Assembly: GCF_036855935.1 (NCBI RefSeq)
Contig: NZ_JASPFK010000001.1
Location: 2,668,501-2,732,500, forward strand
Reading direction: 5' to 3'
From: Sphingomonas sp. LR60
GTDB taxonomy: Bacteria > Pseudomonadota > Alphaproteobacteria > Sphingomonadales > Sphingomonadaceae
Length of the DNA: 64,000 nucleotides
The notes beneath the pieces were generated by a model. It saw nothing but the letters and a program-made list of their open reading frames with translations. It did not search any database and had not been told where the DNA came from. The position numbers and the translations under genes were made by a program. Of this stretch, positions 1 to 9,171 are shown one piece after another. Numbering within the stretch: position 1 is the stretch's first letter; every line of letters starts with the position of its first letter.

Positions 1-1
1 G

Positions 2-493
2 TTCGGCGCGCAACTCGCCGCGATGCTCGGGCTGCCCTATGCTTTCGCCTCGCATTTCGCGCCCGATGCGCTCGATCAGGCGCTCGACATCTATCGTCGC
101 GACTTCCGTCCGTCGCCGACGCTTGCCAAGCCCTATGCGATGGCCGGGTTCAACGTCTTCGCGGCCGGCACGCATGAGGAAGCCGAATTGCTGGCCAGCT
201 CGCAACAGCAGCAGTTCGTCGCGCTGCGCACCGGCAATCCGGGGCGGATGAAGCCACCGGTGCCGGGCTATCGCGCCTCGCTGCCGCCGCAACATGCCGC
301 GATCCTCGACCATGCGCTGTCGGCAAGCGCGATCGGCACCCGCGACGAGGTCGCGCGCGGCATCGCGGCGTTCGTCGCGCGGACCGGCGTCGACGAGCTG
401 ATGCTGACCAGCGCGGTCTACGACCATCAGGCGCGCCGACGCTCGATAGCGCTGGCGGCGGAGGCGATGCAGGAACTGCCGCTCGCGGCCTGA
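2..493 (+). CDS. LLM-class flavin-dependent monooxygenase, C-terminal part
   Basis: The frame is open from the first bases of the window, so the gene starts upstream; about 163 residues are visible. The opening residues (FGAQLAAMLGLPYAFASHF) match the segment after the central strand in luciferase-like (LLM) oxidoreductases of the MsnO8 type. The end (GTRDEVARGIAAFVARTGVDELMLTS) is the usual C-terminal helix-strand of the TIM barrel. Such enzymes use reduced FMN and oxygen to hydroxylate small substrates; nothing here shows the substrate. The stop is followed directly by a large palindromic repeat. The family call is firm; the specific role is unknown. Confidence 0.85.
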   Translation, partial: FGAQLAAMLGLPYAFASHFAPDALDQALDIYRRDFRPSPTLAKPYAMAGFNVFAAGTHEEAELLASSQQQQFVALRTGNPGRMKPPVPGYRASLPPQHAAILDHALSASAIGTRDEVARGIAAFVARTGVDELMLTSAVYDHQARRRSIALAAEAMQELPLAA

Positions 494-629
494 GCCGTCG
501 CCCCTGCGCAGGCAGGGGCCTATGTCTGTAAAGTCCGTTGCGGAGGTCTAACACAGGGACGACGATCCTGTGTCAGCCACTTACCCGGACGACACAGACA
601 TGAGCCCCTGCCTGCGCAGGGGCGACGGC
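494..629. repeat. Palindromic intergenic element with 26-bp perfect inverted ends
   Basis: Positions 494-519 are the exact reverse complement of 604-629, and the match continues inward with two mismatches (521-529 against 594-602). An inner inverted repeat, ACACAGG/CCTGTGT, sits at 551-557 and 567-573. The element starts right at the stop codon of the monooxygenase. It could fold into one long hairpin and terminate transcription, or be a non-autonomous REP/MITE-type element. No coding capacity is seen in 494-711. Confidence 0.8.
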
Positions 630-711
630 GCGTGAACATTGCCGAATGCTCTAATAACGCAGGGGCGACGAAGGACTGGACGCCGCATGGACGCCCGGCT
701 AACCGCACGCG

Positions 712-1188
712 ATGGCGCACGTCGGCATCATCATGGGCTCCACCTCGGATTGGGAAACGATGCGTCATGCGAGCGAGACGCTCGAGACGCTGGGCATCGC
801 GCATGAGGCGAAGGTCGTCTCCGCACACCGCACCCCGCAACGGCTGTATGACTACGCAACCGGCGCCGCCGCCCGCGGGCTGAAGGTCATCATCGCGGGT
901 GCGGGCGGCGCGGCGCATCTGCCCGGCATGGCGGCGTCGATGACGCATCTGCCGGTGCTGGGCGTGCCGGTCGAATCCAAGGCGTTGAAGGGCATGGATA
1001 GCCTGCTCTCGATCGTTCAGATGCCCGGTGGCATCCCCGTCGGCACGCTGGCGATCGGCAAGGCCGGCGCGATCAACGCCGCGTTGCTCGCCGCCTCGAT
1101 CCTCGCGCTGTCCGATGACGACTTGTCGCAGCGGTTGCAGGCGTGGCGCGCGAGGCAGACCAACGGCGTCGCGGTCGATCCGGCATGA
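712..1188 (+). CDS. purE: N5-carboxyaminoimidazole ribonucleotide mutase PurE
   Basis: The 158-residue length is typical of class I PurE. It converts N5-CAIR to CAIR in de novo purine synthesis in the cytosol. Signatures visible are [10 protein letters not shown] near the N-terminus, the phosphate-binding SAHRTP near residue 41, [13 protein letters not shown] near 62, and [30 protein letters not shown] in two blocks from about residue 83. The stop overlaps the purK start as ATGA, so the pair is probably translationally coupled. The start is the ATG giving [10 protein letters not shown], the usual PurE N-terminus. Confidence 0.98.
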   Translation: MAHVGIIMGSTSDWETMRHASETLETLGIAHEAKVVSAHRTPQRLYDYATGAAARGLKVIIAGAGGAAHLPGMAASMTHLPVLGVPVESKALKGMDSLLSIVQMPGGIPVGTLAIGKAGAINAALLAASILALSDDDLSQRLQAWRARQTNGVAVDPA

Positions 1189-2252
1189 CGGTGATCGTCC
1201 CCGGCAGCACGATCGGCATCCTGGGCGGCGGGCAGCTCGGCCGCATGATCGCCAGCGCCGCGGCCGATCTCGGCTATCGCACCCACGTCCTCGCGCCCGA
1301 TCGCGAAAGCGTCGCGGCGCAGACCGCCTCGTCGCTGACGCGCGCCGATTACCACAACAAGGTCGTGCTCGCCGACTTCGCCGCGCAATGCGACGTCGTC
1401 ACCTATGAGTTCGAGAATATCGCCGTCGGCCCCGTCCAATGGCTCGCCGAACGCGTGCCGGTCTACCCGAGCCCGCACAGCCTCGCGGTCGCGCAGGACC
1501 GTGTGCGCGAGAAGCAGTTCGTTGAACAGGTCGGCGGTCGCCCCGCGCGTTGGCAGGCGGTGTCGTCGCGCGAAGAGATGGACGCGGCGCTCGCGACGAT
1601 CGGTTGCCCGGCGGTGCTCAAGACGACGCGCTTCGGGTACGACGGCAAGGGGCAGACGCGGCTTCAGTCGCCTGCCGACGCCGATGCCGCGTGGGAAGCG
1701 ATCGGCGGCCCCGCGATCCTGGAGGCGTTCGTCGAATTCACGCACGAATTCTCGATCGTGCTGGTGCGCGGGCGCGACGGCACGATCACCAGTTACCCCC
1801 CGCCGTGGAACGAGCATCGCGACGGCATTCTGCATCGCTCGACGCTCCCCGCCCCCGCGCCGATCGCCGCGCAATGGACCGAGGCGGCGGCGCTCACCGG
1901 GCGGATCGCGGACGCGCTCGACCATGTCGGCGTGCTGACCTGCGAGTATTTCGCGAGTGCCGAAGGGCCGGTGTTCAACGAAATGGCGCCGCGCGTCCAC
2001 AACTCAGGGCATTGGACGATCGAGGGTGCGGCGACCTCGCAATTCGCCAACCATGTCCGCGCGATCTGTGGCCTGCCGCTCGGCGATACCGCCTTGGTCG
2101 CGCAGGGTGCGGAAATGGAAAACCTGATCGGCGCGGATTGGGAGCGCTGGCCGGATTTCGTCGCCGCGCGGGATACCTATCTGCACCTCTACGGCAAGCG
2201 CGAGACGCGCGACGGCCGCAAGATGGGGCACGTCACGCGATTGACGCGCTGA
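1185..2252 (+). CDS. purK: 5-(carboxyamino)imidazole ribonucleotide synthase PurK
   Basis: A 355-residue ATP-grasp enzyme that makes N5-CAIR from AIR, ATP and bicarbonate, the substrate PurE then isomerises. It shows the N-terminal dinucleotide-like loop [11 protein letters not shown], the ATP-grasp segment [12 protein letters not shown], a metal/ATP-binding stretch [17 protein letters not shown], and the [16 protein letters not shown] stretch usual in PurK. The start at 1185 overlaps the purE stop (ATGA); an upstream in-frame start would add 14 unrelated residues inside purE. Confidence 0.98.
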   Translation: MTVIVPGSTIGILGGGQLGRMIASAAADLGYRTHVLAPDRESVAAQTASSLTRADYHNKVVLADFAAQCDVVTYEFENIAVGPVQWLAERVPVYPSPHSLAVAQDRVREKQFVEQVGGRPARWQAVSSREEMDAALATIGCPAVLKTTRFGYDGKGQTRLQSPADADAAWEAIGGPAILEAFVEFTHEFSIVLVRGRDGTITSYPPPWNEHRDGILHRSTLPAPAPIAAQWTEAAALTGRIADALDHVGVLTCEYFASAEGPVFNEMAPRVHNSGHWTIEGAATSQFANHVRAICGLPLGDTALVAQGAEMENLIGADWERWPDFVAARDTYLHLYGKRETRDGRKMGHVTRLTR

Positions 2253-2262
2253 CCGTCCGTCG

Positions 2263-2328
2263 CGTCATCGCGAGCGTAGCAAGGTCGACAAAGGCCGCCG
2301 TGGACTGCTTGGCTACGCTCGCATGACG
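2263..2328. repeat. Degenerate copy of palindromic repeat family A
   Basis: CGTCATCGCGAGCGTAGC pairs imperfectly with GGCTACGCTCGCATGACG at the other end. The same ends, in better form, occur at 5589-5665, 7231-7308 and 61910-61986. It lies just after the purK stop and may act as its transcription end. Confidence 0.65.
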
Positions 2329-2335
2329 CCGCACC

Positions 2336-2554
2336 TCACCCCCGTCGCGCACCTGTAATCATCCGCCGCGCAATCTTGCGCACGCCCTCGTCATCCTTGG
2401 TTTCATCCGTCGCCGGATCACCGAGATGGTCGAGGCTTTCCTCGAGATAGTCGAGCAGCCCCGGATGCTTTCCCTCGACATATTCGATCAGCTTGAACAG
2501 CAGATGCTCGGTCGCGATTTCGCGCTGGCGGGTCTGCACATGAAGGTCGGTCAT
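2336..2554 (-). CDS. Small conserved-looking hypothetical protein
   Basis: 72 residues, acidic and helical, starting MTDLHVQTRQREIATEHLLF and containing LFKLIEYVEGKHPGLLDYLEESLDHL. I recognise no domain. There is no signal peptide or membrane segment. It sits alone between purK, which converges on it, and the DUF3833-like gene read the same way 57 bases upstream. The ATG is preceded by a G-rich stretch that could serve as ribosome-binding site. It looks like a real small cytosolic protein because codon use matches its neighbours, but no function can be stated. Confidence 0.6.
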   Translation of the reverse strand: MTDLHVQTRQREIATEHLLFKLIEYVEGKHPGLLDYLEESLDHLGDPATDETKDDEGVRKIARRMITGARRG

Positions 2555-2611
2555 CGCTTGCTCCGGGATTGATCGTCACGCCAACCACCGCCACGCGGTT
2601 CGCGTTCCGCC

Positions 2612-3088
2612 TCAATCCAGCTTGACGATCCGCTCGGTCAGCACCGCCACCCTGATCCCGAACCGCCGCGCCTCCAGCCGGTTGGCGAGCGTGCGCCCGT
2701 CGGGCTGGAGCGTCAGCGTCTGGCGGATGCGGAAGCCGCCGTCGCTGGTGAACGACAGGCGCAGCGTCGCACCCTCCACCTCGCCGGTCACCGGCCCCCG
2801 CGCATCGCTCAACGTCCCCGTATAATGGCCCGGCGTGGTCTGGCGGAGCAGCCAGTGCCGCGCGCGCGGCGGCTTGTCACCCTCGGTCACCATCTGGTCG
2901 AGCAGCAACGTTCCATCCGCGCGCATCCGACCCGTGCCACGCACCGTCACTGGCTTTGCCTTGCGCAGGATCACCTTCAGCTGCGCCGTCCCGCGCGTCT
3001 GTCCGGCAAAGAAGCGCAACGGGTCGAAGGCGGGGCCGACCGGTGCGGCGGCGAGTGCGAGGGCGATCAACATGGCGCTGTAACGCAC
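2612..3088 (-). CDS. DUF3833-like exported protein
   Basis: 158 residues with a GTG start and an N-terminal signal peptide (MRYSAMLIALALAAAPVG). The mature part follows the DUF3833 pattern: FDPLRFFAGQTRGTAQL, a central GRMRADGTLLLDQMVTEGD block, then RARHWLLRQTTPGHYTGTLSDARGPVTGEVEGATLRL in strands. The family is thought to be a periplasmic or lipocalin-like beta protein of unknown ligand. It is divergent from the siderophore receptor, and the Fur-like palindrome lies 40-54 bases upstream of its start, so it may also respond to iron. Confidence 0.75.
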   Translation of the reverse strand: MRYSAMLIALALAAAPVGPAFDPLRFFAGQTRGTAQLKVILRKAKPVTVRGTGRMRADGTLLLDQMVTEGDKPPRARHWLLRQTTPGHYTGTLSDARGPVTGEVEGATLRLSFTSDGGFRIRQTLTLQPDGRTLANRLEARRFGIRVAVLTERIVKLD

Positions 3089-3127
3089 AAGAACCCGAAC
3101 CGCCGCCTTTGTAACGATTTGTGCAAT

Positions 3128-3142
3128 TGATAGTGACTATCA
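3128..3142. promoter_or_regulatory. Candidate Fur box, perfect 7-1-7 palindrome
   Basis: TGATAGT G ACTATCA is a perfect 15-bp inverted repeat. It closely follows the classic TGATAAT-n-ATTATCA Fur recognition core. It lies 43 bases upstream of the siderophore receptor ATG and in the shared region with the divergent DUF3833-like gene. The role in iron repression is inferred from the motif and neighbour. Confidence 0.7.
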
Positions 3143-3185
3143 TAAGCGACCCGTTTAGGGCGCCCGCATAAGTCGGGGAAACGCA

Positions 3186-5447
3186 ATGAAATCTTGGTTC
3201 TTTCTGCTGTCTGCCAGCGCGCTTGGCGTCAGCGCCACTACCGCTTCCGCCCACGAAGCCGAGGTCGCGGCACCGAGCGCTGACGAGCAGCAGGAGGGCG
3301 AGGTGGTCGTCGTCGGCAAAAGCTACGGGCGCGAGGTCGGCAAGACGGTGACGCCGCTGAAGGACACGCCGAACACGATCACCGTCATCGATCGCGACCA
3401 GATCGAGGCACAGAATCTGTTCACGCTCGAGGATGCGCTCACCGCCACCAACGGCATCACGGTCAGCGGGATCGGCAGCGAGGATCCGTCGTTCAACGCG
3501 CGCGGCTTCCCGATCAACAATTATCTGGTCGACGGCGTCCCGACGCAATCGTTCGGCTTCCCCGGCGTCGTGCCGGACCTGTTCTTCTATGACCGGCTCG
3601 AGGTGCTGCGCGGCCCCGCCGGCCTCTTCACCGGCGCCGGCAATCCCGCGGGCAGCATCAACCTGATCCGCAAGCGCCCGCTGGAGGCGACGCGCGTTCA
3701 GGCGTCGGCGGGCTATGGCAGCTACGACAACGTCCGGCTCGAACTCGACGCCTCGACGCGGCTGACCGATACGATCGGCGTCCGCGCGGGGGCGATGGCG
3801 CAGGATCAGGACCAGTTCTTCGACACCGCGCACCGCCGCCGCTGGGGGGCGTTCGCGGTCGGCGAGGTCGCGATCGGCGGACGCACGACGCTGACCGGCG
3901 GCATCTATTATGACAGCTTCCAGCCAGCGGTGCAGACCGGCCTGCCCGGCTATGTCGGCGGCGCGGACGGCAGCGACGGGCGGCTGCTCGACGTCCGCCG
4001 TTCGACCTATCTCGGCGCCGACTGGAACCGCTTCAATTCGGAGACATGGACCGGCTTCGTCGAGCTGGCCCACCGCGTCAGCGATCGCTGGACGCTGCGC
4101 GCGACCGGGATGGTCGCCAACGTCGACCGCATCGACAAATACAGCTATATCGGCAACGCCGCGGTCACCCCGGAGAACAACGGGCTGACCAACCATATCG
4201 CATTCCTCGGCGACAATCGTCAGCGCACGCGCTCGTTCGACATCAACGGCGTCGGCAGCTTTCCCGCCTTCGGGCGCGACCAGACGCTGATCCTCGGCAT
4301 GGACTATCAGGCGCAGGACTATACGTCCTATTTTTCGCGACTGAGCAATTATGCGCGGATCAACGTCTTCGATCCGGTCTATCCCGCCGAGCCGCTGCTC
4401 GATCCCCGCGCCTCGTTGCCGCTCTATCCGGTACAGGGGACGAGCGGCGGGCCGTGCACCATCGTCTCGGCCCGCTGCGTCGAGCATGCCTCCGGGGCGA
4501 CGCGCACCTATGTCGAGCAATATGGCCTGTATGGGCAGATGCGGCTGTCACCGATCGCGCATCTGACCTTGGTCGGCGGCGGGCGTGCCACCTGGTGGTC
4601 GAACCATGTCGATACCCTCAACCGGCTGACCGGGGCGGTCAGCGGGCGATCGCAATATGGCTATGACGGCCGCTTCACGCCCTATGGCGCCGTGCTGTTC
4701 GACGCGACGCCGAACCTCAACCTGTACGTCAGCTATGCCGACAGCTTCACCCCGCAGGCGCAGCCCGCCGGACGCGCCCGCCCCGATGGTCGGCCGATCG
4801 AGCCGCTGATCGGCAATCAGTTCGAGGCGGGCAGCAAGCTGTCGCTGATGAACCAGCGGCTGCTGCTGTCGGTCGCGGCGTACCAGATCACGCAGGACAA
4901 CCGGCTGGTCAATCCGCCCGAACTGCCCGACGTCGTGCTACAGGCCGGACGCGTCCGCGCGCGCGGCGTCGAGGCGGAGGCGACGGGACAGATCGTGCCG
5001 GGCTGGCGGATCAACGGCGGCTATACCCACACGCACACCGAATATCTGGCGGATACCGAGCCGCAGTTCGAAGGCATCGCGCTGATGCCGATCATTCCGA
5101 AGCATATGGTCAAGTTCTTCAGCAATTACGCGCCGACCGCCGGCCCCCTGGCGGGCGCGAGCATCGGCGGTGGACTGACGTGGTTCTCGTCGACCTATGG
5201 CGGCAATCCGGCGCTCTATGCGGCGAACGGCACGCTGCGCACACGGTCGACGATCGTGCGACAGGAAAGCTATGCGGTGGTCGACCTGCGCGCGGGATAC
5301 AAGCTGAGCGATCAATGGTCGTTGTCGGTCAACGTCAACAACCTGCTCGACAAGAGCTATTACGCGCGCATCTCGAGCACCGGACGCGGCAATTTCTATG
5401 GCGTGCCGCGCACGGTGTTCGGCACGATCCGCTACATGTTTCCGTAA
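3186..5447 (+). CDS. TonB-dependent siderophore receptor
   Basis: 753 residues. It has a signal peptide (MKSWFFLLSASALG, cleavage near AHEAE), a TonB-box-like GEVVVVGKSYG, then a plug domain with the siderophore-receptor signature LEVLRGPAGLFTGAGNPAGSINLIRK at about residues 138-163. A 22-strand barrel follows, ending RGNFYGVPRTVFGTIRYMF with the expected terminal aromatic residue. It imports ferric siderophores across the outer membrane using TonB energy. The Fur-like palindrome upstream supports iron control. The ligand cannot be told from sequence; the architecture resembles the FhuE/FpvA group. Confidence 0.93.
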   Translation: MKSWFFLLSASALGVSATTASAHEAEVAAPSADEQQEGEVVVVGKSYGREVGKTVTPLKDTPNTITVIDRDQIEAQNLFTLEDALTATNGITVSGIGSEDPSFNARGFPINNYLVDGVPTQSFGFPGVVPDLFFYDRLEVLRGPAGLFTGAGNPAGSINLIRKRPLEATRVQASAGYGSYDNVRLELDASTRLTDTIGVRAGAMAQDQDQFFDTAHRRRWGAFAVGEVAIGGRTTLTGGIYYDSFQPAVQTGLPGYVGGADGSDGRLLDVRRSTYLGADWNRFNSETWTGFVELAHRVSDRWTLRATGMVANVDRIDKYSYIGNAAVTPENNGLTNHIAFLGDNRQRTRSFDINGVGSFPAFGRDQTLILGMDYQAQDYTSYFSRLSNYARINVFDPVYPAEPLLDPRASLPLYPVQGTSGGPCTIVSARCVEHASGATRTYVEQYGLYGQMRLSPIAHLTLVGGGRATWWSNHVDTLNRLTGAVSGRSQYGYDGRFTPYGAVLFDATPNLNLYVSYADSFTPQAQPAGRARPDGRPIEPLIGNQFEAGSKLSLMNQRLLLSVAAYQITQDNRLVNPPELPDVVLQAGRVRARGVEAEATGQIVPGWRINGGYTHTHTEYLADTEPQFEGIALMPIIPKHMVKFFSNYAPTAGPLAGASIGGGLTWFSSTYGGNPALYAANGTLRTRSTIVRQESYAVVDLRAGYKLSDQWSLSVNVNNLLDKSYYARISSTGRGNFYGVPRTVFGTIRYMFP

Positions 5448-5448
5448 T

Positions 5449-5472
5449 GGGCCGCGAAGAACGGTGCGGCCC
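5449..5472 (+). terminator. Weak hairpin after siderophore receptor
   Basis: GGGCCGC and GCGGCCC form a 7-bp stem with a 10-base loop directly after the receptor stop. There is no good T run, so termination is only a possibility. Confidence 0.35.
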
Positions 5473-5588
5473 TTGCGGACGCGCCGCTGTTTTGCGGGGC
5501 CACGCCAGTTGGCAGCGTTGCCGCCAACCTGACCGCGCGCATTTAGTCCATCCACTTAAATCTCGATGAGACCACGTCGAACCGGAAC

Positions 5589-5665
5589 CGTCATTGCGAG
5601 CGTAGCGAAGCAATCCAGGGCGTCCTGATCCGGCTCTGGATTGCTTCGCTGCGCTCGCAATGACG
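5589..5665. repeat. Palindromic repeat family A, full copy
   Basis: CGTCATTGCGAGCGTAGCG and its near-complement CGCTGCGCTCGCAATGACG flank a short centre with CAATCCAGG/CTGGATTG arms, giving an almost complete hairpin. It lies between the convergent ends of the receptor and the carboxylesterase. Besides this element I see nothing in 5473-5692. Confidence 0.8.
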
Positions 5666-5692
5666 ATTGGGTCAGCGCCTTGTCATCCTGAT

Positions 5693-7107
5693 CTAGCGCG
5701 TGGGTGCAGGCGCGGCATCGATCGCGGCGCCGAGCGGGTCCTTGCCTGCCACCGCCTCGCCGTTCGCGGTGAAGTCGAGCAGCTCGTCGGCGCGCCGGTC
5801 GTAGCGCGGCCAGCGGGGCAGCCCGGCACCGTTCGGATCGCCGGTCTTCGCGAAATTGACGACATAGCGGCTGATCGTGCGCGCCATCCGGCGGTCGCGC
5901 GCGGTGGTCGCATCGCCATATTTGATCGCGGCGGTATCGAAGAAGAACGGAATGTCGGTCGCGTGCCCGGCCCCCGGCTTACCCAGGCTCTCCGCGGCAT
6001 AGGAGAAGCGATAGTGATAGGCCGCCGCGCCGGCCGCCGCGATCGCACCGGCGAGCTGCCGCGCGCCGCCGACCATATAGCCGGTCGACCCGCCGATATC
6101 GTTGTCGGTCGCCCCGATCATGATCGGCACCTTCGGGAACGCGCCGTAGCGATAGGCAGCGGCGGCATCGACCGCGACGACCCCGTCGGCATAGGGGCTG
6201 GCGAAGGTCTTCACGCCCGAGGCCGGGGTGAACATCGCGGCCAGGTTGAGCCCGTCGGTCACGGTATCGGCCGACAGCGCGCGCAGCCTGGCAAGCGCAG
6301 CGGGGTCGTCACGCGCGATGCCCTTGCTCGCTGCAAAATCGACACCGATCTTCTCGGTGCCCGCGAGGCCATCGGTGCCGCGGCTCCGTCCATCGCCGCC
6401 CGACATCACGATCGCGCGCGCGAACAGCCCGCGCGCCAGCGGCGAGGTGACCATCGTGTTCACCGACATGCCGCCCGCGCTCTCGCCGATGATCGTCACG
6501 TTCGCGGGGTCCCCGCCAAAGGCGGCGACGTTGCGGTGGATCCACTGGAGCGCGGCGAGCTGATCCATATAGCCGTAATTGCCGAGCCGCCCCTTATCGG
6601 GATCCTGCGCGGTCAGTTGCGGATGCGCGAAGGTGCCGAACCGTCCCAGTCGATAGTTGAAGCTGACGAACATCACGCCCTGCTTGGCGAGATTGGCGCC
6701 CGAATAGGTCGGCGGCGACGCGCCACCGTTGACGAAGCCGCCACCATAGATCCACACGATCACCGGCAGCTTCGCCGTGGCACCCGCGGGCTTCCAGACG
6801 TTGACGGTCAGGCAATCCTCGGCCGGCGTGGTGCCGAGCGGCGCGGCATCGCTGGGGAACGGCAATTGCATACAGTCATGGCCGTAATCGGTCGCCGGCA
6901 GCACCCCCTCCAGCGCGCCGCGGGCTGCGGCGCACGCCAGCGCAAGGGCCCCACCGGTGGCGCAGCGAACGGAATGCCTTTCCAGCTTGCCACGCCATCG
7001 GCGGTGCTGCCCGCGACCTTGCCGGACTCGGTCGTCACGGTCTGCGCCTGCGCCGCTCCCGCCGACAAGGCGCTGCCCATCGCCAGCGCGATCATTCCTG
7101 CTTTCAT
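5693..7107 (-). pseudogene. Type-B carboxylesterase/lipase, frameshifted
   Basis: The restored product is about 470 residues of the type-B carboxylesterase family, exported: MKAGMIALAMGSALSAGAAQA is a clear signal peptide, with an AGGAGAGGTGAC ribosome site before the 7107 ATG. The first 66 residues (to RWRAPQPAARW) and the rest (from GVLPATDYGHDCMQ) lie in different frames. Adding one base near 6908-6912 joins them as expected for the family. Catalytic elements are the oxyanion loop YGGGF, the nucleophile GESAGG, and the histidine in GAGHATDIPFFFD. The acid position reads ATDNDIGG, where most relatives have DEG. The frameshift may be natural or a base-calling error. Confidence 0.85.
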
Positions 7108-7230
7108 CGTCACCTCTCCTGCGCCCGGTGGGCTGCCGTCACGACCACGATCGCACCCGCGCCGTTCACCACAAAGCCTTAAATACAAAAGCGATCGTCT
7201 TGAGCATGATGATATGAAATCGCTTCAAGC

Positions 7231-7308
7231 CGTCATTGCGAGCGCAGCGGAGCAATCCAGAGCGTCCTGGCCATGGCCCTGGATGGCGTCGCTGCGCTCG
7301 CAATGACG
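7231..7308. repeat. Palindromic repeat family A, full copy
   Basis: CGTCATTGCGAGCGCAGCG opens and CGCTGCGCTCGCAATGACG closes this hairpin, as in the copies at 5589 and 61910. It lies in the 450-base gap upstream of the carboxylesterase. Confidence 0.8.
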
Positions 7309-7339
7309 ATACCGGGTAGCCGTGACGTCATCACAATCT

Positions 7340-7473
7340 GATCCAGGCGACTTGAACCATCCCTGTTTGTACCCCGGCGAAGGCCGGGGCCTAGGTGGGA
7401 AGGCTGAGGAGATGGAGTGCGACGCACATCGATAGCGGCCGCCAGCTAGGCCCCGGCCTTCGCCGCGGTGACG
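7340..7473. repeat. Palindromic repeat family B, copy 1
   Basis: About 130 bp nearly identical to 30980-31113, from GATCCAGGCGACTTGAACCA through the GGAGATGGAGTGCGACGCAC core to CCCCGGCCTTCGCCG. The CCCCGGCGAAGGCCGGGGCC arms form a hairpin. It has no coding capacity. With the family A copy before it, it fills most of the non-coding stretch 7108-7557. Confidence 0.8.
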
Positions 7474-7557
7474 CATTGGCTTGGATGGATCACACTCTAA
7501 GCTACGAGAGTGCAGGCTTTGCTTGGCATCCACGGTACAGCCGGGCAAACCAGCGGA

Positions 7558-8673
7558 ATGTTGTCATCGCTCCTTTTTCTCGCACTTCAGGCTGCGGCGC
7601 CCACCGCCCCCGCGGTGCCCCCGCTCGCCGCGGCAACTGCCTCGGCGGCACCTGCCGCACGATGGCCGGTGCGCGAGGCCGATTACGTCATCAAGGATTT
7701 CCGCTTCGCGTCCGGTGAAACCCTGCCGGCGCTGCGCATCCATTACAGCACGCTCGGCCAGCCACATCGCAACGCGCGCGGTGAGATCGACAATGCCGTG
7801 ATGGTGCTTCACGGCACGGGAGGAACCGGCAAACAGTTCCTCGTTCCGCAATTCGCTGACGAGCTGTACGGTCCGGGGCAGCCGCTCGACATCCGCCGGC
7901 ACTGGATCATCCTGCCCGACGGCATCGGCCATGGTGGCTCCTCCAAGCCGTCGGACGGGCTGCGGATGCGCTTTCCACGCTACGACTATGCCGACATGGT
8001 GGAGGCGCAATATCGACTGCTGCGCGACGGGCTCGGCATCCGGCGGATGCGATTGATCATGGGCACGTCAATGGGGTGTATGCACAGCCTGATGTGGGGC
8101 GAGGCGTATCCCGATTTTGCGCGCGCGCTGATGCCGCTGGCGTGCGAGCCGGTGCAGATCGCCGGGCTCAACCGCATGTGGCGACAGTTGCTGATCGACG
8201 GCATCAAGGCGGACCCCGCCTGGGCCGGCGGCAATTATCGCGAACAGCCGCTGCAAGGTCTGCGGACCGCGCAGACCGCATTGTTCATCGCGGGTGCCGC
8301 CCCGCTCAACCTGCAGAAGCTATATCCGGATCGTGACGCCGCCGCGGCGTTCGCGCAGGAGCGCGTCGCTGCAGCCATCGCACGGCTCGATGCCAACGAT
8401 CTGATCTATCAGGTGGACGCCTCGCGAACCTACGATCCTTCCGCCAAGCTCGCGGCGATCACCGCGCCGCTCGTGTGGATCAACTCGGCGGACGATTTCA
8501 TCAATCCGCGCAACCTCGACTATCCGGCGCAGGCGGTTCGCCAGATGAAGAACGCACGCTTTCGGCTGATCCCCGAGACGGCCGACACGCACGGCCACGG
8601 CACCCACACATGGGCGGTCAATTGGAAGGCCGATCTTTCCGAGCTGCTGGCGCGGACGGAAGCGGATCGCTGA
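7558..8673 (+). CDS. Exported alpha/beta hydrolase, homoserine O-acetyltransferase-like
   Basis: 371 residues from the ATG at 7558, which gives a good signal peptide (MLSSLLFLALQAAAPTAPAV). The body is the MetX-like alpha/beta fold: oxyanion-side VLHGTGGTGKQFL, the nucleophile elbow GTSMGCMHSLMWGEAYP, the acid in INSADDFINP and the histidine in HGHGTHTW. MetX itself is cytosolic, so an exported relative is more likely a periplasmic esterase or acyltransferase. Its last 56 bases overlap the 3' end of the gene on the other strand. Confidence 0.85.
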   Translation: MLSSLLFLALQAAAPTAPAVPPLAAATASAAPAARWPVREADYVIKDFRFASGETLPALRIHYSTLGQPHRNARGEIDNAVMVLHGTGGTGKQFLVPQFADELYGPGQPLDIRRHWIILPDGIGHGGSSKPSDGLRMRFPRYDYADMVEAQYRLLRDGLGIRRMRLIMGTSMGCMHSLMWGEAYPDFARALMPLACEPVQIAGLNRMWRQLLIDGIKADPAWAGGNYREQPLQGLRTAQTALFIAGAAPLNLQKLYPDRDAAAAFAQERVAAAIARLDANDLIYQVDASRTYDPSAKLAAITAPLVWINSADDFINPRNLDYPAQAVRQMKNARFRLIPETADTHGHGTHTWAVNWKADLSELLARTEADR

Positions 8674-9139
8674 CCGACCCCGCCGGCCGGCTGGGCACGT
8701 CATGCGCGGAGACGTGATTGAGCGTGATGACCCAGCGGCCGGCGATCTTGCGGAACAACCGCGTGTTTACGCCCTCCGCCGCGCGCACGGGCCGTTCGAG
8801 ATGGTAACGGCCCACCAGCATCGCCGCGTCATCGGCGAGCAACTCGACCTTCATGTCGTAGAAGTGCAGCGTGCCGCGCGTCTGCGGTGAGGCACCATAG
8901 TCTCGGACATAATGGTCGAGCGTTCCCTGCCAGCCGTCCTGAAACCTGCCGCCGGACACGAAGACGACATCGGGATTGCTGAACCCCTTCATATAGCCGC
9001 GGAAATCGCCGCGGTTCCACGCTTGCTCCATTTCCGCGACCACCTTCAGGATCGCGGACCTGTCCTGCGTGGGATCGGCTGCGGCTGGCGATGCCAGCAG
9101 GAGCGCCGCCGCAAGCGGCCAAGGTCGTTTCCGCATCAT
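8618..9139 (-). CDS. NTF2-like (DUF4440/SnoaL-type) exported protein
   Basis: 173 residues. Signal peptide MMRKRPWPLAAALLLASPAAA. It then shows the cone-fold pattern: ILKVVAEMEQAWNRGDFRGYMKGF, DVVFVSGGRFQDGWQGTLDHY, and a final sheet AEGVNTRLFRKIAGRWVITLNHVS. Members bind or transform small molecules, and many are of unknown role. It lies 32 bases after the sulfatase in the same direction and is probably the last gene of that operon. Its C-terminal 18 codons overlap the convergent hydrolase, and that tail is low-complexity, so part of it may be dispensable. Confidence 0.8.
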   Translation of the reverse strand: MMRKRPWPLAAALLLASPAAADPTQDRSAILKVVAEMEQAWNRGDFRGYMKGFSNPDVVFVSGGRFQDGWQGTLDHYVRDYGASPQTRGTLHFYDMKVELLADDAAMLVGRYHLERPVRAAEGVNTRLFRKIAGRWVITLNHVSAHDVPSRPAGSVSDPLPSAPAARKDRPSN

Positions 9140-9171
9140 CGGCGCCAGAAAACCGAATTATCCCGGCGAGA

